This document shows, in pieces, positions 26,683 to 39,622 of a DNA stretch of 60,000 nucleotides. Under the pieces are notes generated by a model. That model had not been told where the DNA came from, made no database searches, and saw only the letters and a program-made list of their open reading frames with translations. The stretch is from Neocallimastix lanati (nom. inval.) (Eukaryota; Neocallimastigomycota; Neocallimastigomycetes; Neocallimastigales; Neocallimastigaceae). Both the position numbers and the translations under genes were made by a program. The stretch covers positions 291,001-351,000 of the forward strand of contig JACVTC010000104.1 of the NCBI GenBank assembly GCA_016946835.1, in the 5' to 3' direction. Positions within the stretch are counted from its first letter, which is position 1. Each line of letters opens with the position of its first letter.

Positions 26683-29600
26683 TTAGGAGGATATTTTTTT
26701 AACTGCTAAAGTTGCCGCAATACCAACACCAATAAGCATTGCATTACTTAACCAACTTCCTTGATCATTATTAGCGTTACTAGCGGTACTACGGTTACCC
26801 CAAGGTAATATACTTTTTATATAAGATGTATTCTTATGTTTAATAACAATGAGAAGTCTTCCCCATAACAGTTTTCTAGCAAGCCAGATACCTTGCTGAA
26901 AATCTTCTTCTGATTCAATTTTGATAAAGTCACGATCTTCATCAAGATAACCAAATAATAAATTGTCTCTATCATCAATTTCACTCTTTTTAAGTATTGT
27001 TTCGATCACTTCTTCATATTTTGTATCATTATTATAGTTAATTCTATAGACTTGTTCTGTTTCTTGATCAAAACATTTTAATAACAAATCTTCTTCTTTT
27101 ATAATAGAATGTGAAGCAGCAAGTCTAGATAAAGATACTCTTTTTTGCGATGTATTCAAGTATTGAGTTGGATATAAAACGGTAGAGGAAGAATCTTCTC
27201 TTTCATTATATTTTCTTTCTTTTTCCTCATAGTAATCTCTACCACCGACAACACGTTTAACTAGCATGGTCGTTGAATTATCTCCATTATTATTAAGAGT
27301 TATAGCATCATCAAGTTGGGATTTATCAATACTGTACCTGAAGATATGTGATATAACGTTTGGCGTTACAATTTGACGAATATATTCTAAAACTGATTTT
27401 GGTGGATCATTATTCTTTTGTTCTTCTGTTTTATCAAATTCAATTAGTTTACCTTTTTCAAGAATTGGTTCTTCTTGATTATTATCAAGAACAATATTAC
27501 TTTCACTATCTAGAGCAATTGTTTCCATGATTGCATTTTTAGTATCATCTTGATTTTTAGTATTGCTGTCATCTTCATGTTCTTGAGATGGTTGTAAAGT
27601 AGATGATAGATCTTCTTCGTTTTCTTCAACAATTGTTGGATTAAAATCACGTTTTCTGTATAGAATCTCATTACTATGAACACTAGCAATTTCATTATTA
27701 CTCGTACTCGTTATGAAACCATCTTGATCATTTATACTACTATTGGATTCATTTATAGTACTACTATAATTATTATTTTGATTGTTAATATTGAAAACTT
27801 CATTTTTTTCTAATGCTTGATTTAAACTTAATTGTGGTATACTTCTATCTTGATAGTTAAAGTTTTCAATTGGCATTGGTGGTGATGGAGGCATAATCGA
27901 TGAAAGATCATATATATTATTAGTTTTATTAACATTTGTATCATTAGATAACTTTTCTGTACATTCATTATTATTATTATTATCTACATATTGAATATTT
28001 ATTTCCGAAAATTCAAGAGAATGCTCTTCATCTCCATCATTATTTTCATTTTGATTAGAAGATCTATCATTAAATATTTGTTCATTGTTAATATTATTCT
28101 TTAATTCTTCCTTAATTACTTCTAAATTGTTATTATTTACATCATTATCAATATTTAATTCATTATAAACTTCATCTTCAGTAATATTATTATTTCCAGC
28201 TTCAGTAGCATTATCATTTTCAGCTTCAATAACATTATGATATTCAGTATCAATAATATTGTCATTATCTATTTTAATACCATTATCGCTTTCATCTTCA
28301 GTAACATTATCATTTCTTGCTCCGATAATATTATCATTTTTTGTTTCATTAATAACTTCATTGATTTCTGGAACAATGTTTGATTCAATAATATTATTTA
28401 CTAATCTTTTAGCTTCTTCTGAAACTTCGAGTTCAAGATCCTTGAGAATATTATTATTAGCATTTATTTCATTATAATAATCATTTGAATCTTGAAGATC
28501 TTCAAAATTAATATCATTATTATTATTATTATTATTAGATACTAAGATATTATCTATTTCTTTGAAAGTTCTATTAGAATCAAAGTTTTGAATACCTTCA
28601 TCATTCACTTCAACAGCAAGAACAGCATCGATTGTAGCGATTTCGTTTGGAGTATTTTGATTTTTATTATAAGATTGAGTTGTGGCTTTACTAATTTGAT
28701 CATGATAATTATTAACACTGGCTTCAATCATTTCAAGTTGTTTTGGAATATTGTTAATATATTCAGTATTTATTGGATTAACTATATCTGATGAATATTG
28801 ATTATCATATTCATTACTGATGACAATTTCTGGTAGAATCGATTGTTCAATAGTTTTATTACTATTATTGCTATTATCATCATTACTATTAACATTAAAA
28901 TTTGTTTCAACTTCTTCAGATTCTGAGTTTTTGATATCTTCATTCATTTTTTCTCCATTATTATTAATTTCTACCATATGATAAATATCATTTTCCTTTT
29001 CAAGCAATTCTTTTGGTTCAATTTTTTCAACATCAATCTTTTTATCTATTTTAATTTCTTTTGTTACTTCATTATCGATATTTTCTTTGATTAATTCATT
29101 TTGTTCAATATTTACATCCTTTTCATTATTGATATTTTCTTTAATTAATTCATTTTGTTCAATATTTACATCCTTTTCATTATTGATATTTTCGTTAATT
29201 AATTCATTATGTTCAATAATTTCATCCTTTTCATTTTCGATATTTTCATTAATTAATTTAACTTCATCTCTTTCATTATCAATATTGTCATTAATTAATT
29301 CATTTTGTTCAATAATTTTAATAATTTCATCATTATTATTTTCATTTTCATTTAATTTAACAGTTTCAACTTTTTCAATTTCATTAAATTCAATTTTTTC
29401 ATTATTTTCAACTTCATTTAATTCAATCGTTTCAATATTTTCATCTGATTCCTTTACATTACTTTCCATATTACCATTATCTTTACTAGTGTTAGCTTCA
29501 ACTTCGTTTATCATATTATTTTCATTTATGCTTGCTTCTATATTCTTTTGTTCGATATTTTCATTAATATCACTTTTGATTTTATTTTGTAAAATAATTT

Positions 29601-32179
29601 CACTTATTTTAGATTCCATTCCATTTGGTTCAATTGATTCATCCGATTTTTTGATATTTTGATTTTCTTCGTTCGATTGACTCAACTCTGCTTTTGAATT
29701 TTTCATTTTTTTATCCATATCGGGTTCTAATTTAATTTTTATTATAGGTAAATTAATAATTGGTGTACTATTAGAATTAGATGTTGAATAAGCATAACTA
29801 TCTGAAGTTTTACTATCTAATGATTCAATGATAGGTTCATGGCTGTTACTATCATCATGATCAATTATTAAATCTCTTGATAGAATTTCAACTGAATTAT
29901 TTAAATCACTTAATATATTTTCATTTTTGTTTTCATAAGTTTCAGATTTTCTATCTTCATCTAATTCTGGTATCGTTTCAGTAATTATATTATTATTAAT
30001 TAACGATACATCTCTTGGTAAAAATACTGGTCTTATTTCATCACTTTCATCCTCATTATCATTATCATCAAGACCATCTAATATTTTATCTTTAATTAAA
30101 TCAATCTTAATATGTGGTACATTCTTTTGTTTATCACTATCTTCAAAACTTTGAAGTGTTGATTTTGATGATCTATGTAATAGTTTACTAGATTCATAAA
30201 AACTTCCATCTTCACTAAATGATCTTCTTGATTTTGCGTCTTCTTCAATTTCATCACAATCTTGTAACTATTAATTTATAAAAATTTAAATTATTTATAC
30301 ATATAATTTATCATAAACATAATAAAATTTAGTAAATTATTAAAATTTTATATTTATATTTATTATAATTATATGACTATATTAATAAAAAAAATTTTTT
30401 TTTTTTTTTTTATTATATCAATATTAAGATATTTCTTGTGAATTACTTGTTGTAAGGCTGCTCTTGTCACTTCCAATATATCTACAATTCCTGTAATTTT
30501 TAAATCTGCTCCAATAACAATATATTTATAATTATTATCTAACATATATTGAAGAGTTTTTGAAACTTGTTTATTTGGATTAACTACAGGTGGATTCGGT
30601 GTCATAACACTTTTTACTGATGTAGCAGTTGGATATCTTCCAGCTGCAACAACTCTTAAAATTAAATCTTGAGTTGTCAATATACCTAATAATGATCTAC
30701 TATCCGTATCACAAACAATGACTGCACCTTTTTTATATATTTTCATAATATTTGAAGCGATCGAAACATTCATTTTCCCATCAATCTTTTAATAAAAATT
30801 TTAGAAGTTTTTATAATATTAAATTTATAAATTTTCATTTAAGATATTAATTATTCATAATATTATATATTAAGAATTACGAAAAATAAAAAATAAAAAT
30901 TTTTTTTAATATTAGAAATGAAAAATTGTAATATTTTAATTAATTATTTATAATAAAACAATTAAAAATTGTAGGATATTAAAATAAAATGTATTAAAAT
31001 CAAGAATATATACATATATTATATACACATTATAAATATATTTAAATTTCATAATAATAATATATCATCATTATTATAATTATAATATATATTTTCAATA
31101 ACTTACTTCTGGTGGACTTTCTTCATGTTGATCTAAAACTACAGTTAATCTTTGTTGTCTTATTTCTTCATATCTTGATATCATATCAATATCAGAATAA
31201 GCAAAACTATTGTCACTGGTAGAAGGAATAGATGAAAATTCCATAAATGAAGGAGTTTGTTGAAGTTTCTCTATAATATCTCTTCCAAATAATTCATTTA
31301 AATTTATCATACCAATAACATTAGTTTTTACAACAGTTGAAGAATCATTGTCAGATATAATTGGAATATGCCAAAACGCTCCAGTATAAATTGCTTCCAT
31401 TGCAACTTTTTTAGCGGTATCCAATGTTGCTGTTACAGGATTCTATTTATTTTATTTTTAAATGTTAAAACAAAATTTATTTAGATAATTTTTTTATTAA
31501 TTTACATTAATAACATAACAAAATAATATTAATATTAAATATTTCAATTTTATAATAAATATTTTTAAAATAATATTTTAATTGAATTTAATATAAACTT
31601 ACAGAAGTCATAACTGTATGAACAGCTGTTCTTTTTGGATCCATACCAGTTGCCAAAACTCGAAAAACAATATCTTTATCAGTTAAAATACCTTTAAAAA
31701 TTTTATAGTTGATAATTGATAATTATGAATTTAATAATATGAATTTGAAAATTTCTTTAAATTGTTTTTAATATTACATAATTTTTAAAAAATTTTATTT
31801 TTATTATTTGTTTATTTTTTTTATTTTATTTATTTTATTTTATTTTTCTTTTTTTTATTTCCGTATTAAATAGTTTACCACATAATTGGCCACGATCATC
31901 TATAACTAATACGCATGTAGTATTATCTTTTACTGACATAACCTTAGCAACATCTATAATTTTTGAGGTATAATGTACAGTAATTGCAGGTGAAAGTTTT
32001 AGTTCAGTTTCTAAACCTATTGTTTTTGCAGGATCACATATTATGCCACTCATTCTAGTCAATTTTTTTGACATAGAACTTGTTAATTTACGTTTTAAAC
32101 TTTTATCTTTTTTGGATCGAATCCTTAACTGGTCATTTTTCTTAGATCCAAAAACATTTGTAATATCCTTCAATTTCAT
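26683..32179 (-). CDS. MUG70-like protein: four CBS motifs, PB1 and membrane tail
   Basis: Five exons on the minus strand join in frame: 32179-31879, 31691-31603, 31442-31107, 30785-30447 and 30267-26683 (stop TAA), giving 1549 residues. CBS motifs lie at about 63-120 and 125-185 (GILTDKDIVFRVLATGMDP, VMTSNPVTAT) and again at 243-300 and 300-352 (GILTTQDLILRVVAAGRYP, VMTPNPPVV). A disordered region of about 1060 residues rich in Asn, Glu, Ile and Asp follows. A PB1 domain (about 1415-1498) has the acidic OPCA motif in YLDEDRDFIKIESEEDF. A C-terminal hydrophobic helix (SNAMLIGVGIAATLAVKK) suggests a tail anchor. Domain order matches fungal CBS/PB1 proteins such as fission yeast Mug70. CBS pairs usually bind adenine nucleotides and PB1 mediates pairing with other PB1 proteins. 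The giant linker is the oddity. The last exon extends 549 bp upstream of the Met at 29718. Confidence 0.9.
29060..29340 (-). repeat. Coding repeats in the CBS/PB1 linker
   Basis: Within the last exon, a unit of about 60 bp coding for variants of IEQNELIKENINNEKDVN repeats four to five times. Two neighbouring units are nearly identical, which suggests recent slippage or unequal exchange. Less regular Asn/Glu units extend on both sides. Confidence 0.8.
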
Positions 32180-32217
32180 TTTAGCGAAATATTAAAATAA
32201 AAATTACCTTAGGAGAT

Positions 32218-32266
<49 letters not shown>

Positions 32267-34690
32267 TTTAATTTATTATTTAAAATAAATTATTGTTTTT
32301 ACAAAAGTATTTTTTATTTAATTTTATTTGATTTTAAATTCAAAAAAATAAAAATAAAATAACTTTTTTTTAAATTTATATATTTTATAATTTTTTCCTT
32401 TTTTTTGATTGATTTTGAATTTACTTCATTTTATCTTTTAATTGTATTTTAATTTATTCTTTATATTCTTATAAAATATAAAACATATTTTGAATTTTAA
32501 TATATTATTATTATTTTTCCTTATAAGTATTTCGTTTTGTTCTTTTTTATATATTAATATTTCTATTTAAATAAAGCATTAAAATTATATTAAATTAAAT
32601 TAAATTATTTTTAAATTGACAATTATGTTATATTTGTATATTATTTTAAAGAATTTATATGTAACTTTATATTTAATAAAAAGTTATTATTTTATATTGT
32701 ATATATTTAAAATTTATATTATAATATTAAATAAATAAATAAATAAAAAAAAAATAATAAAAAAAAAAATAATAAAAAAAAAAAAAAGCACTTTGAAAGA
32801 TTATATTCTAAATTATAATAATATTTTAAAAAAAAATAACTAAGGAAAAGTTTACTTTAAATTTTAAGAATTTAAAAAAAAATTTAAATAAAAATAATTC
32901 TAAAAATTTTTTTTTTAAAAAAAAAATTTTTATTCATATTAAATAATATATATTTTATATAAATTATTCATATATTGCAATTAATTGGTATATATTGATA
33001 ATATATTAAATTTTTATTAGAATAATAATAAAAATTCTTGCATTTCTCTTTAAGCTATATATTATTATAATTCTACTATAAAATACACAAAATAATAATA
33101 ATAATGAAGAATTAAAAAAAAAAAAAAAAAAGTATATATATATATATATAAAATTGATATAAGAATAAATAAAAATATTAAATAAAAAAAAAAAAACAAA
33201 TATTAAACTTTTTTAAATTTACGAAATAAAAAAAGACTAAAGGACTAAAGGACTAAAGGACTATTAATCAACAAGTATTAGTCTAATAAATACAACTGTA
33301 GTTGTAACTCTTACAATTACTATACCACAACTGTAACTATTACAGCAACAATCTTTACAACTACAACTATTACAGCTACAACCTTTACAACTACAACTAC
33401 TATGACTACTATGATTACAACCCCTATAACTACTACAATTACTATTACTATTATTACTACGATTACAACAACTACTAATTATAATTATTATGAATATAAC
33501 AGTAATAATAAAAAATATCTTATATATTCAAATTTAAAAAATAAAAAAGTTTTTTTTTTTTAATAACAACATTGCATTATTTACAAATTAAAAATTTTTT
33601 AATAATTTTATATTAAATAAAGTTAACAAATTTATGGATTGACTAAATGTAAATTTAACTTTATAATATATTAGCAATACATTGTAGTTATATGAAACAC
33701 TTTAAGTATTAATTTAAATATGTCATATTAAAAAAAATAATAATAATAATTTAATATATTGATTAGAGTATCCAATTAAATTTCTTTTTTGAGTACATAT
33801 TAAATGATTTAATCCAAATTTAATATATTCAAAAGTCATATATAAATTATATATTATATTATCAACTATTAATATTATTCAATTTCTGTATTTAATAATA
33901 TATTTATAATAAATGTTTATAAATCATCATATATCAAAGTTAATTTGACAAAAATAAATACTAATAAATTAATATATATTGCTATTATATTTGTTTATAT
34001 TATGATATATAGATTTTTTAAATTTTGAAAAAGAATCCATTTTTGAAAAAGAATCTGCCTTTTTTATTTTTATAATAAATAGTAAAATAATAATAATAAA
34101 ATAATAATTAATAAAAATATAATAATAAATAATTAATAAAAATATAATAATAAATAATTGATAATAAAATAATAATTAATAATAAATAATAAAATAATAA
34201 ATAATAAAATAAAAAATATATAATAATAAATATATAATAATAAATATATAATAATTAAAAATTACATATTTATATATTATGAATAAAATTAATAAATTAA
34301 ATATATTCCTCCAACTATTATTTTATTTTACTTTTTATTCAATTTTTCATTAGTAGAAATAGAGATATATAATTTATGTAACGTATATAGAAAGATTGAA
34401 AATTTAAATATTAAATATAAAAAGATTTAAAATTTATGAACTTAATATAGAAATTATATTACATTTAAATATAAATTCAAGAGATTGTATTGGTAGAAAA
34501 TATTTGCCTTTAAATCTTGGTCATATTTCAATACAATTTACAAACGTTTATTAAAGTTTTTAATTAGAAATAAATATAATTAAATTTAAAATTATTTATT
34601 GTATGGAGTGAATAAACATTTTACTAAATATTGTTGAGAAAAGTATTATTTGTAATAATATTATATTATTAGATAATTATCATTATTTTT
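32180..34690. other. Upstream flank of CBS/PB1 gene and AT-rich DNA
   Basis: A 38-base poly-T run lies 45 bp upstream of the start codon (about 32222-32259). No gene-like frame was found. Two unusual tandem repeats at 33225-33490 are described separately. The region 34080-34260 is a mix of ATAATAAA and TATATAATAA units. Confidence 0.55.
33225..33490. repeat. GACTAAAGG tandem repeat and (ACT/ACA)n triplet array
   Basis: At about 33231-33268 a 9-bp unit, GACTAAAGG, repeats about four times. From 33290 to 33490 comes a degenerate triplet array of ACT, ACA and ATT with longer words such as TTACAACTACAACTA recurring. The plus strand of this part is almost free of G. It is not coding by any convincing frame, although one frame is rich in Tyr and Asn. 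The composition stands out in this window. Confidence 0.75.
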
Positions 34691-34694
34691 TTTT

Positions 34695-35110
34695 CTTTTA
34701 AGACTAGAAGAAAGGACAATAGGGCCATCAGTCTTTCCCTTAGAATGTATCAGACGATTAATGAATTTTTTGCAATACCGTTCCTCTCTCTCGAAGAAAG
34801 AATAATATGAAAGTCATTTCCTATATGTCAATTTATACATCGGATATCTCATGAACCATCATCGAGAAAGGAACAACTACATTAATTCTCTCAAATAATA
34901 AGTGTTCTCTACACTAGCAATTATATAATCTAACAACATGAATACATTACCATGGCGAATGAACATCAACTTCATATATAGGGAAAAACATTCAAGGAGG
35001 ATGAAAATCGGCCCCATATAAATTTAGAAGGTAGTTGGGAGATCGATCCTTAAATCTTATGTTTTAGTCGCGAGTAATAACCACCAGGATAAAAACTGGA
35101 AAGACTGTTA
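34695..35110. other. G+C-richer island of unknown origin
   Basis: About 400 bp of balanced composition with sharp edges sit in near-pure AT DNA. Examples are AGGGCCATCAGTCTTTCCC at the left and TAGTCGCGAGTAATAACCAC near the right. Frames on both strands are broken by several stops; plus-strand IPFLSLEERII and minus-strand PSKFIWGRFSSS look coding-like but match nothing I recognise. The left end carries AGTCTTTCC and the right end GGAAAGACT, an inverted pair that might be terminal. A transposon or LTR relic is the likeliest reading. Confidence 0.35.
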
Positions 35111-35371
35111 ATTATCATTAAAAAAATAAATATAAATATTATTAATTAATCAAAAAAAAAAAAAAAAAAAAAAAAAGATATTTTGATTAATTATTATAAA
35201 AATTATAATTATTAAATTCTAACGATAAAAGAAGAACTTTTATTTAAATTAATATTTAAAATAAATTTTTAATATTTAATTAATCGATATTTAATTTACT
35301 TGCTCTATAAAATAATATATAAGTAATAATAAATAAAATTAATTTAAAAGCTTATTCAATATTTTTATTTA

Positions 35372-35405
<34 letters not shown>

Positions 35406-35956
35406 GACTTTTATTATTCAAGGTATCTATAATAAATATAATAATATATATATTAAATAATATAAAGTAATAATAATTCCACTATAAAAAAAGTCTTCAA
35501 TACAAAATGCTATAACTACTTTTATATTAATAAAAATATATTTATAATTATTGTTATTATTATTTATTATTTATTATTTATTATTTATTATTTTATTATT
35601 ATAATGAAATACTGGTATTCATAAATTAAATTAATATGTTTAATATTACTATGTTTATTATATATATAATATATATATATTATATATATATGTATTAATT
35701 TACTAAATTTATAAATATTACTTTTGATGGAAGTTTTTAGGGAATTATTACTATTAATACTATTATTACACATAAATAATAAATTTATTTATTTCGTTTT
35801 TATTATTAAAATTGAATATTATTATTATCATTATCATTATCATTATTAATATACTTAATTGTATTTTAATTTATTTTATTATTATCTTTTTTTTTTTTAT
35901 TTTTTTCTAAATTTTAATTTTAATTTTTATTTTTATTTTTTTATTTTTATTTACTT
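35110..35956. other. AT-rich DNA, 3' flank of zinc-finger gene
   Basis: Poly-A, poly-T, TA and ATT repeats only. The part next to 35957 is the presumed 3' untranslated region of the minus-strand gene. Confidence 0.6.
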
Positions 35957-38764
35957 TCATCTCTTTTTAGTACTGGCAACAACAAAATTAATGGTAACAA
36001 TATCATTATAAAGAGTAGGTCTTTCATTTTCATCCTCTGTAGGTGGGAACCATTCATCAACTTTTTTCCTTTCCCATGAAAATAGTATACCAGCTTCTCT
36101 TGACCCACCTGCCATTTTAATATAACTGACACTATACTCATCCTCACACCGTATATCCCAATCAGGATCTTCTAATATTTCACCCACAATTGATCGACCT
36201 TGAATCCCTTCAAAAAAGCAACTATATGATTTGGTATAGTGTGAATATCTGATGTAAGGTGTAAATAAATAATGGAATAGATGTTCCTTAATGTCTACTT
36301 TAATTTGAACTCTTAGGGATTGCATGGTGGCACTGGAGGAAGAAAGAGGTTGGGTATATTTATTGCTTGAATCGATTCGATCATCGGATCCATTTTTATT
36401 TTTTTGAGCACTATCGACATTTTTAATACTAAGATGAGGTATTTCACTTTTAATTTTAGAAATCTTTTTAATGATACGATTTTCATTTTGTTTCTGTTTC
36501 TCTAAATCATTGGATGAATCCTCTTTTTCATTTTTATTTGCTTCATTTTTGTTAGGATATTTAGGAGTCTCTTCATTCTCCTCTTTATCTCTATCATCAA
36601 CATTATTACTATTTTCTTTGGTGGATGGAGGTTTATTGTTTGTTTTGGAAGGTTTAACACTTTCAGTAAAGGTACCTGATGATTCAGAAGATCTATTAGA
36701 ATTTGCCGAAAAGGGATCTTTGGCAGAATTTTGTGCATATGGACTATCTGAAGAATAAATAGAACTACTTGGGGATTGAACACTTGAACAATAATTTGAA
36801 TTATAAATATTTAATGGATTAGTACTAATGTTATTTTTAATATGCCAGAGTAGACGATGACGCGCATCTGCTAATTCAGCATAGGTAGGTTGAGGTAATG
36901 GATAAGGTGGATAAGGCGTTCCATGAGAATAAATTTCATGCGCATTTAATAAGGTTACACTAGCAAAGGATTGATCACAATCTGGCCAAGGGCATTTAAA
37001 ATTATTAGATTCTATGACTTGACTAAAGAAACTACTACGTTTATAAGAATTTTGTTTCTGCTTTGAGAATCGTTCATTTTTTTTATTTAACATATTCGAA
37101 GGGGATGGTGAATTTTTACTAATTTCAGCAGCACGTTCCTCATTTCTTTTTCTTTCGGTTGTATCACTTTCACTACCATTATCTTCATTTTCATCCTTAA
37201 TTTCACCTTTTCTATTTTTATCATCACTATCATCATCACCATTAAGTTTTGAATTTTTATCTTCTTTTCTTTCTTTTAAATTTGATTTTTTGGAATTATT
37301 CTTTTCCTTATCAACAACATCATTATCATTATCATTATCATTATCATTATCATTATCATCATCATCATCATTTTTATTATCATGGTCATGATCAATTTCA
37401 TTTTCAGATAATTTATCACTATTTTTTTCACTGTCTGAATTTTCTTTTCCATCTTTACTATTGTTTTCATCATCACTGAAATCAATTTTTTCATTGGATT
37501 CATTTGCGGTACCATCGTAATAAGAAGTGGAAGGTACAGAACGTTGATATTGATAATCATAATTATAACGTGGTCTAGAAAGCGATGATGATCCTTCGAT
37601 AACCAATGAATAAGGATGACGCGAATTTAAATTACTTTGAAGAGAGGTGGTGACCACCATTGGATAATTTTGAGAGGTACTGGAACGTGAACTAATCGAT
37701 ACTCTTTTCTTATGTTCTGTAGTATTATGATTATAGGCTGAATTCGTAGTGTAGGAATTGCTTAGATAATTGGAAGTGCTTGAATAGGAATTAAGAAGTG
37801 GTTTTGAACCACTTTCACTAATTCTTGAGCTATATCCATCATAACTTTCATCTTCATCATTATCATTATTGGTAATAATGGTCAAAGGAGTATTTTTATT
37901 ATTATTATTATAGAGATAGCTATTATTAGAAGTTAAGATGGGATTCGTCATTGTATACGAAGAGTCTGGTTTTGAAGTTAAGGTGTATTTTTCCTGAATA
38001 GTATTTGTCGTATCATCATAAATGGCTTGGGAATCCCCCAGTACATCATCATTATTTTCAATGGTATTGGAGGTGTAAATAGGAATCGGTAGAGTTTCAT
38101 AGTACGGAATGGATTGTCGTTCATTCACGATACCAGAATATTGTATTCCGGAATTTGGTATCTGTTGAAAATTACTTTTCATGTAAGAATTCATATTGCT
38201 ACTCGTATAATTACTATAATTATAATATTTTCCATCATTATTTTGATATTCATTAAAATTTTGATTATTATCCACTCTATTATAATATTCCTGTCGATTA
38301 TTGTAAAGAATCCATTCGCTGATAGTATTTTCTTTATTTTCATTAACTATGGCACCATTGGCATTACTAAAATTATTTTCTGTGCCGTAGCCATTGGAAT
38401 TATATCCATTTGCATTATTATAACCATTTGAATAGTTATCATTCATATCATAGCTATTGATGGTACTACTGTTATTGTAGCCGTTAGGATAGTTCATTTG
38501 CATACTATAACTACTATAGCTACCATAATTTATAGAAGGTTCTCCATTATATTTCATTGTTGGATATTGACTATTCATCCCATTGATTCGCATACCACCA
38601 GCGGTAGTACTTGTATCTATTGAAAGTCTTCTAAAATCTAATACCTGATTAACATTATCAATATAAACAAATTCATTGTTATTATCATTCTGATACGTAT
38701 TTCCTGAATAAGTATTGTTGTTGTTTTGATTTATCTTTTTTTGGTCAGGTATTTTACGAAACAT
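35957..38764 (-). CDS. Large disordered protein with one C2H2 zinc finger
   Basis: A single uninterrupted exon codes for 935 residues, from ATG at 38764 to TGA at 35957. The first about 440 residues are rich in Asn, Ser, Tyr and Thr. An acidic Asp/Asn/Lys tract follows at about 440-560. A single C2H2 finger lies at about 589-614 (FKCPWPDCDQSFASVTLLNA then HEIYSH: Cys-x4-Cys-x12-His-x4-His), followed by a Pro-rich YPPYPLPQP segment. Another charged linker leads to a C-terminal segment of about 120 residues (from about 813) with globular composition, including HYTKSYSCFFEGIQGR, PDWDIRCEDEYSVSYIKMAG and ILFSWERKKVDEWFPP. The finger suggests a nuclear, DNA-binding regulator, but one finger alone may also bind protein. 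I do not recognise the C-terminal segment. The start is the only ATG near a purine-rich leader. Confidence 0.8.
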   Translation of the reverse strand: MFRKIPDQKKINQNNNNTYSGNTYQNDNNNEFVYIDNVNQVLDFRRLSIDTSTTAGGMRINGMNSQYPTMKYNGEPSINYGSYSSYSMQMNYPNGYNNSSTINSYDMNDNYSNGYNNANGYNSNGYGTENNFSNANGAIVNENKENTISEWILYNNRQEYYNRVDNNQNFNEYQNNDGKYYNYSNYTSSNMNSYMKSNFQQIPNSGIQYSGIVNERQSIPYYETLPIPIYTSNTIENNDDVLGDSQAIYDDTTNTIQEKYTLTSKPDSSYTMTNPILTSNNSYLYNNNNKNTPLTIITNNDNDEDESYDGYSSRISESGSKPLLNSYSSTSNYLSNSYTTNSAYNHNTTEHKKRVSISSRSSTSQNYPMVVTTSLQSNLNSRHPYSLVIEGSSSLSRPRYNYDYQYQRSVPSTSYYDGTANESNEKIDFSDDENNSKDGKENSDSEKNSDKLSENEIDHDHDNKNDDDDDNDNDNDNDNDNDVVDKEKNNSKKSNLKERKEDKNSKLNGDDDSDDKNRKGEIKDENEDNGSESDTTERKRNEERAAEISKNSPSPSNMLNKKNERFSKQKQNSYKRSSFFSQVIESNNFKCPWPDCDQSFASVTLLNAHEIYSHGTPYPPYPLPQPTYAELADARHRLLWHIKNNISTNPLNIYNSNYCSSVQSPSSSIYSSDSPYAQNSAKDPFSANSNRSSESSGTFTESVKPSKTNNKPPSTKENSNNVDDRDKEENEETPKYPNKNEANKNEKEDSSNDLEKQKQNENRIIKKISKIKSEIPHLSIKNVDSAQKNKNGSDDRIDSSNKYTQPLSSSSATMQSLRVQIKVDIKEHLFHYLFTPYIRYSHYTKSYSCFFEGIQGRSIVGEILEDPDWDIRCEDEYSVSYIKMAGGSREAGILFSWERKKVDEWFPPTEDENERPTLYNDIVTINFVVASTKKR
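37310..37390 (-). repeat. Coding microsatellite, Asp-Asn repeats
   Basis: Plus-strand CATTAT hexamers followed by CATCAT encode a DDDDDNDNDNDN-type acidic tract in the zinc-finger protein at roughly residues 455-485. The tract should vary in length between strains. Confidence 0.85.
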
Positions 38765-39582
38765 TTCTTCTTCTTTCTTCTTCTTTTTTTTTTTTTTTTC
38801 CTTTAGCTATTATTAATATCCCTAATTTTTTATTTTTAATTATGATTTAATTTTTTTTTTTATCTAATTCTTCCTTAAAACTTTAAGCGCCAATATAGAG
38901 TTTACCAAAAGCTATTACATGAAGAATACTTTACAACACTGAATGTATTTGTATAAAATCAATTTAATTATTTTTTCTTCTGATATTTATTTTATTTTAT
39001 TTTATTTTTTTTTTATTTTTTTTTTTTTTTGTTAAATACTTTTTTTTCAATATATTTTATTTTTTATTCGTTTTTATTTTTTATTCGTTTTTATTTTTTA
39101 TTCGTTTTTATTTTTAAATAGATTTTTAAAATGTATTATAAATATATATATATATATATATAGAATTACTATAAAAATAGTTAACGATAAATGATTAATA
39201 AATATTTATATCATGAAAGTATTCTTTATTTATATAATTATTTACTTTATAATATAATATATATATAAAAAAAAAAAAAAAAAAAGGAAATAAAAAAAAA
39301 TTCAATGGAGTATAAATATAATAGTAAAGATAATATATAATTGTGTTTATTTTTATTGTTATAATGACATATAGAAATACTGAATACTTTTTTATTTTTT
39401 TTTATGATATAATGATTATATAATAAATATATAATTATGAAGAATACTAGTAAAAAAATTTTTTTTTTCTTTTTCTTTTCCTTTTATAAATATAGTTAAA
39501 CTGGTAAAAGTAAGTTATATAAAGAACTAAAAAGAAAAGAAAAAAGAAAATTATTTAATACGCTCATTTGAATAAAATATTC

Positions 39583-39622
<40 letters not shown>

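Noticed and set aside
29087-29662. Plus-strand 191-residue Ser/Phe/Ile frame
   Set aside because: It is the antisense of the Asn/Glu repeats of the CBS/PB1 linker, which is in frame with real domains on both sides.
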